DNA of 64,000 bases, taken from positions 62,001 to 126,000 of the forward strand of contig JACJYB010000002.1 in assembly GCA_020636355.1 (NCBI GenBank), in the 5' to 3' direction. Source of the DNA: Lewinellaceae bacterium (GTDB lineage Bacteria > Bacteroidota > Bacteroidia > Chitinophagales > Saprospiraceae). Below, in pieces: positions 45,675 to 55,228 of the stretch. Every line of letters begins with the position of its first letter. Position 1 is the first letter of the stretch. The notes beneath the pieces are model-generated. The model did no database searches. It was given only the letters and a program-made list of their open reading frames with translations, and had not been told where the DNA came from. A program made the position numbers and the translations under genes.

Positions 45675-48600
45675 TCAATTCTGAACTTCCAACAATGAAA
45701 GGTGATCGTAAGCACGGAAATCGACCGGGCTCACATTGGAGACACCCTGCTCTTCCATGTATACCCCATAAATAACATCCATAGCTGCCATCGTCAGTTT
45801 ATTGTGGGTGACGATAATGAACTGTGACTGCTCGGAGAAGTTTTTGATGATGCGGTTGAATTTTTCAATATTCGAATCATCGAGAGGCGCATCGACTTCG
45901 TCAAAAATACAGAATGGGGCCGGTTTGAGCAGGTACATCGCGAATAACAGGGCGATGGCTGTCAATGTTTTTTCGCCTCCGGACAATTGATTGAGCGTCA
46001 AAGGTCGTTTTCCCTTTGGCTTGGCAATAATTTCGATGCCCGACTCGAGCGGATTCTCCGGCTCCGTCAGGATCAGATCACAAGTATCATCTTCGGAGAA
46101 AAGGCTACGGAATACTTCAATGAAATTATCCCGGACCTGATTAAATGCCTCCAGAAACTGATTTGTCGCTGTTGTTTCTATTTCCTGGATGGTATCCATC
46201 AGAGAGTCCCTGGCTTCCAGGATATCCGCCCGCTGTCCGAAGATGTGGTCATAGCGCTCCTTCATCTCATTAAATGCCTCCACAGCCATCGGGTTGATTT
46301 CTCCAAACCCTTCCAATCTTCGCTTCATCTGCTGCACCTTCTCATCCAATGTCTCGAGGGGTGGCAGATCTGCTTCATCCACTTCGACATGCTTTAACTC
46401 CTCCTCGGTCACATTAAATTCGATGCGCAGTCGATCGAATAATCCGTTGAGCTGATATTTCAAATCCGTCCGCTTTTCCTTCAGTTCATTCAACAACTGA
46501 TTGGCCTGAGCAAAATTGCGGCTCCGGATTTTTATTTGTTCTTCCAGGTCATGTATTTCTCCGCGGACCTTAAAGTAGCCCTCCTCGACACCTGTCAGGT
46601 CAGATTCCTGAAGTTTTTTCTCGCCGTACGATTCTACAAGGTTACTTTCCGCATCTTCAATCTGGGTCCTTAGACGGGCAATGTCCGACTGGTCATTAGC
46701 AATCTGCTGTTCCTTGGATTCAATTTCCAATTTCAGTTCCTTCAATTGGGTGGCATTAAAATCCATCTGGCTCTGCAGTGCCTTGACGGTATTTTCCTGT
46801 TGGATGAACTCAATCCGCTTTTCATTGTAAGCCTGTAACTTCTGGTTATAGACTTCCACCAACTTCTCATAAGCTTCCCCCCGCTCGGACAAGGCCTTAT
46901 TTGCTTCCTGGATGGTCAGACGAAGTTGGTTAAGCTGCTCCTGGTCGGCGCCCTGGTGGTCTTTGATAGCCTGGATCTTGGTCTTCGCCTGCTGCACATT
47001 ATGCTCCAATTGAGCGATGTGCTCTTTTTCGTTATTCAGCCTTGCTTCTACCTGCACTTTCCGGTGCTGGTATTGTTGCATCTCTTTTTCCAGGTCCTGA
47101 ATATCCTGGGCGGCTTCCGATGTGTCTGTATGCTTGATCTCAGCTTCAAACCGAGCCAGTTGATATTCCAGGTCAGATTTTTCGGTCTGTAACTTCGAGA
47201 TGGTTTTTTGCAGTTTCTCCAGGTTCTTTTTGCGGCCTATTTTTTTTCCTTCGAATAGGCCAATCGAACCACCAGTTAACACATGTTGTCTTCTGGAAAC
47301 GATTTTCCCATCTGTACTTAAGAAGGTAAATCCCGCGAATGCAGGGTCATGCAGGTAATCTTCATAACCCGGGTCCAGGAAATAAACCTGATCGAACAAA
47401 TAGTATAATAACCCCTGGTATTGAGATTCCACCTCGATCTGTTTCCAGACCGGTGTCATTCCCGGATGTACAGATTGGTCCGGCTCAGGATTTTGAAACG
47501 CATCCAAAATAAAGAAGTTGGCCTTACCCTTCTGACTATCTGCCAGGAGATGGATGGCCTGGAGTGCATCCGTCTTATGCGGAACAATGAAATAGTTGAG
47601 GTATTGGTCCAGATATTGCTCGATAATCACCCGATGCTTTTCCTCGCAGTAAATAACATCCGATAGCAGAGGCGATTTGTGGGACCATTGTTTGGCTTTA
47701 TGCAAGAACTGAATGGACTCCGGAAAACCTTCCAGATTATCAACCAGGCTTTTTAATAATTCGTATTCATTGCCTTTTGCATCCAGGGACCGTAATACTT
47801 TCTGGAGGTCGTCACGGACCTTCTCTTTGTTGTCTTTTAGCCTGGTAACCTGATCCTTCAGTTTTGCTTCAAGTTCACGAGCAGCCTTCAACGCTTCCGC
47901 ACGATTAGCCATGACGACCGCCAGCTCTTCATCATCCTTTTGGTATTGTTCCAGCTGCTGGGTTTTGTACATCTGCTGGGTCTGATATTGTTCTACCTGA
48001 TTGAGTAAGAGACCAAGCTGGTTTTCATCCACCGCTATTTTCTTTTCCAATTCAAAGACCTGACGTTCTTTGATTTGAAAGGCTTGTTTCAATTGCTCAA
48101 CATCTTCTTTCGCCGCCCCGTAAGCGTTAAAAACATCGTTCTTATTTTTTTCGGCCGCGTCCAGTGTCGACCTCAGACTACCGGAATCATCGTTAGCTCG
48201 GGCAATTCGCGCCAGGAGAGAGGAAGCGCTTTCTTCCAATTGTATGGCTCGTTCACGATGCGTGGCCACCTGCTGGGTGAGACGATCAACATTTTGGGTT
48301 TTAAATGCCAATTGCTGCTCATCCAGTTTTTTCTGATTCTCCAGTGTGCGTATCTGGTGAACGGTCTGGTTTAGTGAGCGCTGTAAAGTGGATACTGAAA
48401 CTTCCTGATCGAGATGATCTTTTTTAATTTGCTCAAGCTGGGCGGTTAGGGTCGTTTCTGCGATTTGTTCCTGTCGCAATTTATCTTCCTGGGCAGTGAT
48501 CTGTCCAGCCAACGCCTCGTAGGCAGACCGTAATGCTTTGCTCCGGATATGGGTCAGTTGAATGGAAATGATCTTATATTCCTGTTTGAGATCAAAGTAA

Positions 48601-49241
48601 CGCTGGGTTCGCTTTGCTTGTCGTTCGAGCGTTTTTAAGTTTTGCTCGATTTCATAAAGCAAGTCTTCTACCCGGTCGAGATCGGCCTCCGTACTTTTTA
48701 GCTTCAACATGGTTTCATGCTTTCGCTTTTTGTATTTGGAGATGCCGGCAGATTGTTCAAACATCCGGCGACGAGATTGATCTTTGTCCTGAAGAATATC
48801 ATCGACCATCCCGAGGGCAATAATTGCGTAGGTGTTGGATCCGATCCCGGTATCCTGCAGAATGTTCTGAATATCTTTTAATCGACAGGTTACTCCATTG
48901 ATCTGATATTGGCTTTCGCCGGTCCGGTATAAGGTCCTGGAAATGGTTATGCTCTGATATTCGGATGCGATCAGGCTTCGGTCGTTTTCAAAGGTGATCC
49001 CTACCGTTGCCAGTCCACTTGATTTACGCTTTTTGGTTCCGTTGAATAACACATCCGACATTTTATCCAGCCGGAGTTCTGAGCTTTTTTGCTCTCCCAA
49101 CACCCAGCGGATGGCATCCACAATATTGGACTTTCCAGAACCATTAGGTCCTACTACACCCACAACCTGCTCATTAAAGTGCAGGACCGTGTCCATAGCA
49201 AAACTCTTAAACCCTTTTATGTCGATTCGTGTAAGACGCAT
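45675..49241 (-). CDS. smc: Chromosome partition protein SMC
   Basis: About 1188 residues from ATG 49241; the longer frame would start at a TTG that lies inside the -7 box. The layout is: N-terminal head with Walker A GPNGSGKSNIVDAIRW, a long coiled coil, a hinge at about 520-640 with the loop GKANFFILDAFQ, the second coiled coil, and a C-terminal head with signature LNQLSGGEKTLTAIALLFAMY in parts and Walker B FCIFDEVDAPLDDSN. It compacts and separates chromosomes with ScpA and ScpB, which are not in the window. The -7 box is only 6 bases before the ATG (possible leaderless mRNA). Confidence 0.95.
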   Translation of the reverse strand: MRLTRIDIKGFKSFAMDTVLHFNEQVVGVVGPNGSGKSNIVDAIRWVLGEQKSSELRLDKMSDVLFNGTKKRKSSGLATVGITFENDRSLIASEYQSITISRTLYRTGESQYQINGVTCRLKDIQNILQDTGIGSNTYAIIALGMVDDILQDKDQSRRRMFEQSAGISKYKKRKHETMLKLKSTEADLDRVEDLLYEIEQNLKTLERQAKRTQRYFDLKQEYKIISIQLTHIRSKALRSAYEALAGQITAQEDKLRQEQIAETTLTAQLEQIKKDHLDQEVSVSTLQRSLNQTVHQIRTLENQKKLDEQQLAFKTQNVDRLTQQVATHRERAIQLEESASSLLARIARANDDSGSLRSTLDAAEKNKNDVFNAYGAAKEDVEQLKQAFQIKERQVFELEKKIAVDENQLGLLLNQVEQYQTQQMYKTQQLEQYQKDDEELAVVMANRAEALKAARELEAKLKDQVTRLKDNKEKVRDDLQKVLRSLDAKGNEYELLKSLVDNLEGFPESIQFLHKAKQWSHKSPLLSDVIYCEEKHRVIIEQYLDQYLNYFIVPHKTDALQAIHLLADSQKGKANFFILDAFQNPEPDQSVHPGMTPVWKQIEVESQYQGLLYYLFDQVYFLDPGYEDYLHDPAFAGFTFLSTDGKIVSRRQHVLTGGSIGLFEGKKIGRKKNLEKLQKTISKLQTEKSDLEYQLARFEAEIKHTDTSEAAQDIQDLEKEMQQYQHRKVQVEARLNNEKEHIAQLEHNVQQAKTKIQAIKDHQGADQEQLNQLRLTIQEANKALSERGEAYEKLVEVYNQKLQAYNEKRIEFIQQENTVKALQSQMDFNATQLKELKLEIESKEQQIANDQSDIARLRTQIEDAESNLVESYGEKKLQESDLTGVEEGYFKVRGEIHDLEEQIKIRSRNFAQANQLLNELKEKRTDLKYQLNGLFDRLRIEFNVTEEELKHVEVDEADLPPLETLDEKVQQMKRRLEGFGEINPMAVEAFNEMKERYDHIFGQRADILEARDSLMDTIQEIETTATNQFLEAFNQVRDNFIEVFRSLFSEDDTCDLILTEPENPLESGIEIIAKPKGKRPLTLNQLSGGEKTLTAIALLFAMYLLKPAPFCIFDEVDAPLDDSNIEKFNRIIKNFSEQSQFIIVTHNKLTMAAMDVIYGVYMEEQGVSNVSPVDFRAYDHLSLLEVQN

Positions 49242-49247
49242 AGGGCG

Positions 49248-49255
49248 CAAAAATA
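49248..49255 (-). promoter_or_regulatory. -7 element of smc
   Basis: Exact TATTTTTG on the minus strand, 6 bases before the ATG at 49241. No TTTG was found at -33. Confidence 0.6.
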
Positions 49256-49418
49256 TGCTTTTTATTCATATTAATTATCGCGATACGTGACCTGCACATC
49301 GAAATAGGATGCTCACTACCAGAACTTTAGATAACAAAAATATACGTAAATGATTTCTATCAATTGTAAGATGCTGGATCAGCGGGACATAGATCTTTTG
49401 AGCGCAAGCGGGATCCGG

Positions 49419-50771
49419 TTATTGGTACGGAGCATAATTTGTCCACCTGTATTTTTCCAACAGATAAGCACTGACCCCTAGTAAGAACCCCCAATACAAC
49501 AGTTCGGCGGACCAAACCAGGTAAATAGGCCAATGCAAAAAATGGATGGCTACATAAATAAAAATAAGATAAAGCACCGTTGCAATCACCTGCATTCGCA
49601 GACCAAGCCCAGTCGCCCCGGTACCCAGCAATCCATTAAAATAGATACCCCCAATACTGAATAGCGACAAAATAGCCAACAACATATAGAATGTTGGCTG
49701 GGCTTGAACCAACAGGGACATATCGGATTTACCCAGTATCGGATACAGTGTCACTTTAGGAAAGAAAACCACAGGAACGGCAAGAATCCAGGTCATAATC
49801 AGGGTGATCCAGATGATTTTCCAAACCAAAGGTTTGACGGCCATCCGCTTTCTGGATCCTACGAAATGACTTACGATCGTATTTGTCCCCGATGCCAGCC
49901 CCCAACAGGGTATGGATAAGACCAGATAGATCATACGGGCTAGATTGGAAATAGCCAGGGCATGCTGGCCCATGTTTTCGACCATGCCAAAAAAGGCAAC
50001 CCAGCTCCCCATAGCAAAAAATGTTTGCCAAAGCAGGTGATTTGAAGTAGAGAGGATCTGCCCGATCATCCGGGGATCAAAACGTAGAAAGGAAGTTATC
50101 CGGAAGTCTTTAATCTTATGATCAAAAATCATATAAACAATAAAACTTACAAAAGCAGCTGCTTCTGCAATTGTGCTGGCCCATCCGGCCCCGGCGATTC
50201 CCAGCTCAGGAGCGCCACCGATACCAAAAACAAACAGGTAGTCCAAAATTGTATTGACTGAAAATAATATTACGGTGCTGACTAAAATAAAGGTCGTGCG
50301 GGCTATACCTGTATATAAGGCAATCAAAGCAACGCCGAAATACGAAAAAAAGATGCCATAGGACCGCGGTTGAAGATAATCATTGCATAACTCAGCCAAA
50401 TGGGGATCATCAATAAATAGCCTGATCATCCAAGGCCCGAACAGCTTAACCACCCCAAAAAGTAATAGTGCGACCATCCCCTCGACAACAAAAACCGTCT
50501 GGAAAAGCCGGCCTACCTCAAGTACACTTCCCTCTCCCATTTTCCGGGCGATCCAGATCTGTCCGCCCCGGGAAATTGAAAAACCCATCGCAGCAATAAC
50601 GAGATAAAATACACCAATGAACCCCATCGCCGCGAAAGAAGCTTCATCGTAGTGGTATAAAAAGGTGCTATCCACCAGGGCAATGACATTCTGAGCTGCG
50701 CTACCTAGCATGATAGGCAGCGATATCTTTAAAATTTGTGAAGTCGAGGTTTGTAATCTGTGGTGATTCAT
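49419..50771 (-). CDS. MATE-family efflux transporter
   Basis: 450 residues, twelve membrane helices in two six-helix halves with the MATE-type first helix (LKISLPIMLGSAAQNVIALVDST in segments), YFGVALIALYTGIARTTFI, and a second half around AISNLARMIYLVLSIPCWGLASG. It expels drugs or other cations with H+ or Na+. No regulator is linked. Divergent from oligopeptidase B, with its start 60 bases away. Confidence 0.9.
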   Translation of the reverse strand: MNHHRLQTSTSQILKISLPIMLGSAAQNVIALVDSTFLYHYDEASFAAMGFIGVFYLVIAAMGFSISRGGQIWIARKMGEGSVLEVGRLFQTVFVVEGMVALLLFGVVKLFGPWMIRLFIDDPHLAELCNDYLQPRSYGIFFSYFGVALIALYTGIARTTFILVSTVILFSVNTILDYLFVFGIGGAPELGIAGAGWASTIAEAAAFVSFIVYMIFDHKIKDFRITSFLRFDPRMIGQILSTSNHLLWQTFFAMGSWVAFFGMVENMGQHALAISNLARMIYLVLSIPCWGLASGTNTIVSHFVGSRKRMAVKPLVWKIIWITLIMTWILAVPVVFFPKVTLYPILGKSDMSLLVQAQPTFYMLLAILSLFSIGGIYFNGLLGTGATGLGLRMQVIATVLYLIFIYVAIHFLHWPIYLVWSAELLYWGFLLGVSAYLLEKYRWTNYAPYQ

Positions 50772-50830
50772 TTAGTTTTATCCGTCAGACAGCCACAATT
50801 AAAATCGTCAAAATAGCTCATTGGTTGCAC

Positions 50831-52879
50831 ATGAAAGCACCTGCACCCAAAAAAATCAACAAATTACTGGAGATTCATAATGATACCCGTGTGGATCCGT
50901 ATTACTGGATGAATGACCTGAAGGATCCGGATGTCATGACTTATTTGCAGGCAGAAAATGACTACTGCAAATTCCGGCTCCAGCATACAGACCGACTGCA
51001 GGAAACCATCTTTCAGGAAATAACCGGAAGAATAAAGCAGGAAGATCAATCGGTCCCCTATCTTAAAAATCATTACTGGTATCAAACCCGGTATCGCGCC
51101 GGTGCCCAGCAACCGCAGTATTGGCGTTGGCCTGACACCTATGCGGACCGTGAAGAACTACTCTGGGATGCAGAAGAGGCGAAGGCAGGACACGCTTATT
51201 ACCATGCCGGGTCAGGAAGTGTCAGTCCGGATAATCTCAAAAATGTATTCGGAGAAGATATCAAAGGCCGTCGCATCTACACGCTGCGAACCAAGGACCT
51301 TGAGACCGGAACTATGCTGGAAGAGACCATCCCAAACACCTCTGGCTATGCCGTTTGGGCTGCGGACAGTTTGTCATTTTATTATGTTGTTAAGGATGAT
51401 AAATTGCGCCCTTGCACCATAAAAAGACACCAATTAGGTCAACCTGTGGAGGAGGATGAGGTGATTTATCATGAATTGGATGAGACGTTTATCTGCTTTA
51501 TTCAAAAATCAAAAAGCGAAGAATATCTATTCATAGGGAGTTCAAGTACCGTTTCGGATGAATACCGATACCTTCCTTTGAAGCACCCCAGCACGGGATG
51601 GCAAATCTTTCTTCCCAGGCAACGTCACCTGGAATACAGTCTGGAACATCATAGAGGCCATTTTTTCATTCGAACCAATTGGGAAGCCATTAATTTCAGA
51701 TTGATGCAATGCCCGGTTGACCGGACTGGAAAAGATTATTGGGAGGAGGTTCTGCCACACGATCCGGCAGGGTATCTTGATGATATTGAGGTCTTCCAGG
51801 ACCATCTGGTCACCTTGTCCAGAGCCGGGGCTTCCAAGGAAGTACGGATTTTTGATCTGAATACTATGGCCAGCTTTAATGTTCCATTTCCCGAAGAAGC
51901 CAGAAATGTAGAATTTGATCGCAATCCGGAATTTGCTGCAAATAAAGTGCGCGTTCAGTACACCTCATTGATCACCCCTCCGTCCGTGATCGATGTCCAT
52001 TTAGGTAATGGAGAACAGGAAGTACTCAAAGTCCAGGAAGTTGTAGGAGGTTATGAAGCCAGTGATTATCATACGGAACGTATCTGGGCGGAAGGCGTAG
52101 ACGGAACAAACATCCCGGTCTCTCTGGTCTACCGGAAAGACCTGTGGAAGCCAAGCAAATCACCTGGCCTACTTTATGGCTACGGATCCTATGGTATAAG
52201 CATTGATCCTTACTTCAGCATCCCCAGGCTTAGTCTCCTGGACCGGGGGTTTGTATACGCCATTGCCCATATACGCGGCGGGCAGGAATTAGGACGAAAC
52301 TGGTATGAGGCGGGTAAGTTAAAAGCGAAACGTAATACGTTTGAGGATTTCATAGCGTGTGGCCAGAAGCTCATTGATGCGCAATTCGTTTGTGCGGAAG
52401 GGTTAGCCGCTATGGGAGGAAGTGCCGGTGGATTACTGGTCGGAGCGGCAATGAACATGGCGCCCGGATTATTTTCGGCAGTGGTTGCTGCGGTGCCTTT
52501 TGTGGATGTGGTAACGACCATGCTCGACGACTCCATTCCTCTTACCACGGGTGAATACGACGAATGGGGCAATCCTCAGGAGAAGGCGTATTACGACCTG
52601 ATGAAAAGTTATTCACCTTATGACAATATTGATTCCAAACCCTATCCTGCCTTGCTTGTGACAGCCGGACTTCACGATTCACAGGTACAATATTGGGAAC
52701 CGGCCAAATGGGTGGCAAAACTGCGCGACCATACCACTGAGGACCATCTCATCGTTTTACATACTAATTTGGATGCGGGACACTCCGGTGCATCAGGACG
52801 TTTTGAAAAACACCGCGAAACCGCTCTGGAATATGCTTTTATAATTGATCAAGCACTATGCGGACCAAAATCTTCTTAA
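50831..52879 (+). CDS. ptrB: Oligopeptidase B / prolyl-oligopeptidase family
   Basis: 682 residues from the ATG at 50831. The frame begins at a GTG (50738) inside the divergent MATE gene, but the ATG matches the family start KINKLLEIHNDTRVDPYYWMND. N-terminal seven-blade propeller region (50-400) and C-terminal alpha/beta-hydrolase domain. Catalytic Ser531 in MGGSAGGLL, Asp616 in AGLHDSQVQYWEPAKW and His651 in DAGHSGASGRF. It cuts short peptides after basic residues. No signal peptide, so cytoplasmic. The next gene overlaps its end by 22 bases. Confidence 0.94.
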   Translation: MKAPAPKKINKLLEIHNDTRVDPYYWMNDLKDPDVMTYLQAENDYCKFRLQHTDRLQETIFQEITGRIKQEDQSVPYLKNHYWYQTRYRAGAQQPQYWRWPDTYADREELLWDAEEAKAGHAYYHAGSGSVSPDNLKNVFGEDIKGRRIYTLRTKDLETGTMLEETIPNTSGYAVWAADSLSFYYVVKDDKLRPCTIKRHQLGQPVEEDEVIYHELDETFICFIQKSKSEEYLFIGSSSTVSDEYRYLPLKHPSTGWQIFLPRQRHLEYSLEHHRGHFFIRTNWEAINFRLMQCPVDRTGKDYWEEVLPHDPAGYLDDIEVFQDHLVTLSRAGASKEVRIFDLNTMASFNVPFPEEARNVEFDRNPEFAANKVRVQYTSLITPPSVIDVHLGNGEQEVLKVQEVVGGYEASDYHTERIWAEGVDGTNIPVSLVYRKDLWKPSKSPGLLYGYGSYGISIDPYFSIPRLSLLDRGFVYAIAHIRGGQELGRNWYEAGKLKAKRNTFEDFIACGQKLIDAQFVCAEGLAAMGGSAGGLLVGAAMNMAPGLFSAVVAAVPFVDVVTTMLDDSIPLTTGEYDEWGNPQEKAYYDLMKSYSPYDNIDSKPYPALLVTAGLHDSQVQYWEPAKWVAKLRDHTTEDHLIVLHTNLDAGHSGASGRFEKHRETALEYAFIIDQALCGPKSS

Positions 52880-53697
52880 ACCTCATTTTTTTCGGAATAA
52901 TCCTGTTTGCATGCAAACAGCGTGATCAGCAGACCACAGATAACCCGGTACCAATAGTGGATACCGTACCGGCAAAACCGGAAAAGATCGAATTCAAAGT
53001 GCTGGTAGATAAACTTCGTCTACGGGATAAACCATCACTCAAAGGTCAGGTAATTGATATCCTTGCTGAAGGCACCCTCCTGGAGTATCTGCACGACAGC
53101 ACCGATTATGAAGAGACCATCACGCTTCGCAATACACCTTATACCAAGCCCTGGTACAAAGTGGACTATCCCCGGCTGGACACCGTGGGATGGGTCTTTG
53201 GAGGTGCCATAAGCAAGGTGAACACCAATACAACATCCGGCGGTGTCGCCCTCAAACCGGGACGCCTGGTTCATAAACTTGAAAATGCGGACATCGTAAA
53301 TTTAAGTCAGATCCTGGAGATGGAATTACCTCGTAACAACTACCTGTTTAACGGCTTTTACGAATACCGGCAAAATGAGCAGGGTGGTCGAATTCTCGAT
53401 GGTTCATTTCGCATAGCCACCGAATACGTCAATGACGACAACAATGAAGACGTCAAAATGAGTCTGGAAGGCCGCTATGAGGCTGGAAAGAAGGATGGTG
53501 CATTCGTGTATAAGTTCGAATTCCCTTCTGCTACGTACACTACCACCCTGTATTATGAAAAAGATTCTGACAAATGCCTATGGGGTAGCGTGATTGGAAC
53601 CGGAACAGATGTACCCGTCAGTTATCGCGAAGAAAATCCGGAAAACTGCACGCTGAATTACCTGAATCTGAAAGCCGGAATTTTTCAGTGGAAATGA
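52858..53697 (+). CDS. SH3b-domain lipoprotein
   Basis: 279 residues. Lipobox signal (FFGIILFACKQ, Cys at about 19). A bacterial SH3 domain (about 47-120: FKVLVDKLRLRDKPSLKGQV, TLLEYLHDS, WYKVDYPRLDTVGWVFGGAI) is followed by about 150 residues that resemble a beta-rich MORN/YwqK-like end (LEGRYEAGKKDGAFVYKFEF, ATYTTTLYYEKDSD). It overlaps ptrB by 22 bases and ends at the terminator 53719-53750. Confidence 0.82.
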   Translation: MRTKIFLNLIFFGIILFACKQRDQQTTDNPVPIVDTVPAKPEKIEFKVLVDKLRLRDKPSLKGQVIDILAEGTLLEYLHDSTDYEETITLRNTPYTKPWYKVDYPRLDTVGWVFGGAISKVNTNTTSGGVALKPGRLVHKLENADIVNLSQILEMELPRNNYLFNGFYEYRQNEQGGRILDGSFRIATEYVNDDNNEDVKMSLEGRYEAGKKDGAFVYKFEFPSATYTTTLYYEKDSDKCLWGSVIGTGTDVPVSYREENPENCTLNYLNLKAGIFQWK

Positions 53698-53718
53698 GCT
53701 ATCAGCTGGACTAATAAT

Positions 53719-53750
53719 AAAAAAGGGGATCACAATGTGATCCCCTTTTT
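53719..53750. terminator. Bidirectional terminator
   Basis: AAAAAGGGGATCA / TGATCCCCTTTTT with a CAATG loop. It separates the lipoprotein gene from the converging TPR gene. Confidence 0.92.
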
Positions 53751-53776
53751 ATCTTTTTACGACTTATAACGCCGTA

Positions 53777-55114
53777 TTAATTCTTCTTAAAATAGCTGCT
53801 TGAGATAGTTCCGCCTGCATCTATTTTATCCAGCCTTTCTTTAAACTCATTGGACATATCCAATTGGTTTTTACGGGCATAGATTTCTTTTAAGGCGATC
53901 AGGGCATTGCGTTCCATCGGATCCATCGCTTCGGCTTTCTGGAAGTAGGGTAATGCCTGATCGAATATCACATCGATCTTAGCTTTCAGAGCATCATATT
54001 TTTTGATCCCTTCTTTTGAATAGTCACTGGCCAATTCATTTAGCTCCTGCGACATCAAAGCTGCTTTGTTGTAATACAATGTCCCAATGCTATAGACCGC
54101 ATCAGAGTATTCAGGATCAATTTCCAGGGACTTCTCATAGTTTTTCAACGCGGCATCAAAATGCATGTTTGCTTCTGCCTCATCCCCTTTCTGATCATAA
54201 GCCTGGTAGAGTTTATCATGAACCTGACCTAACGTAGAGTATAAGGATTTATTGGTCGGTTCTTTCTCGATAGCCATTTCCAATTTACCTACCAATTCGT
54301 CAGTACGTTCTTCCTGCAGATAGAGGTTGATCTGTGCGAAAAGAAGTCCGGTGTCCTCAGGATACTTGCCTAGGCCTTCTTCGAGGAATTGTTTAGCTTT
54401 TTCTTTATCTCCTTTCGCTTGATACAGGTTAAACAGTGATTCGTAGATACCCGGTTCATTGTATCCCCGCTTCAACAATTTGGAGAGGTATTCATCAGCT
54501 ACGTCCAGAGCACCGGCTTGCAGTGCACAAATGCCGGTAAAGAGGTATTGGTCGTTTACTTTCGCATCATCGGCCAGAAAGCTTTCTTTTCCATTTTCCA
54601 CAAGCAGATCATGAATCTTCAGCATCGTGGCAAAGCCTTTATAGGCGTTTTCAAAATCTTTTTGGTTGTAGGCATCAACCGCTGCATTATTAATATATCC
54701 AGCAGTTTCACTCAAGCCTTTAAGGGCTGCTTCCGTCTCAAATTTCTTTTCACTTAACGGCAATGCGGCGGTATAAGCATCGAAGGCTAATTGTGCGGCA
54801 TTATAATCTACCGTTTTCCATTCCGGGTCCAACATAGGCATGGATACATCACGGCTGGCCACTGCCAGGTAAAGATCACCTTCAGCAAGGAAAGGTGCTG
54901 CGGTAGCTGTAAGCTCATCATTCTGAAGAGCCAGTTTGATCGCGTCAATGCCTTCCTCCAGTTTTGCGGAATTTTCCCGGTTATCCAGATTGTATAGGCT
55001 GACGGCTTTTTGTGCAGTCTTTAGATTTTTCTTAGCTTCCTTAATGTCGGCTTGAGCATGCATAACTACTGCGCCGGCTACCAGAAAAATCAAAGCAAAA
55101 AACGCTTTTTTCAT
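53777..55114 (-). CDS. Secreted tetratricopeptide-repeat protein
   Basis: About 445 residues from ATG 55114. The frame reaches a TTG at 55174, but the ATG begins a proper signal peptide (MKKAFFALIFLVAGAVVMHAQA). The rest is helical TPRs (AYKGFATMLKIHDLL, VADEYLSKLLKRGYNEPGIYE, GDKEKAKQFLEEGLGKYPED, EANMHFDAALKNYEKSLEID, AVYSIGTLYYNKAALM). It is probably a periplasmic or outer-membrane scaffold; partner unknown. Converges on the ptrB-lipoprotein operon. Confidence 0.85.
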   Translation of the reverse strand: MKKAFFALIFLVAGAVVMHAQADIKEAKKNLKTAQKAVSLYNLDNRENSAKLEEGIDAIKLALQNDELTATAAPFLAEGDLYLAVASRDVSMPMLDPEWKTVDYNAAQLAFDAYTAALPLSEKKFETEAALKGLSETAGYINNAAVDAYNQKDFENAYKGFATMLKIHDLLVENGKESFLADDAKVNDQYLFTGICALQAGALDVADEYLSKLLKRGYNEPGIYESLFNLYQAKGDKEKAKQFLEEGLGKYPEDTGLLFAQINLYLQEERTDELVGKLEMAIEKEPTNKSLYSTLGQVHDKLYQAYDQKGDEAEANMHFDAALKNYEKSLEIDPEYSDAVYSIGTLYYNKAALMSQELNELASDYSKEGIKKYDALKAKIDVIFDQALPYFQKAEAMDPMERNALIALKEIYARKNQLDMSNEFKERLDKIDAGGTISSSYFKKN

Positions 55115-55228
55115 AGTCTCTAAATTATTATTTACAAATGTATGAAATCTTGTATCGCTATTAGGACGAACCAAAGATCTATAATCACTTTTGAAAACGT
55201 TAAGATAACCTTACTGTTTCGTTAATTA

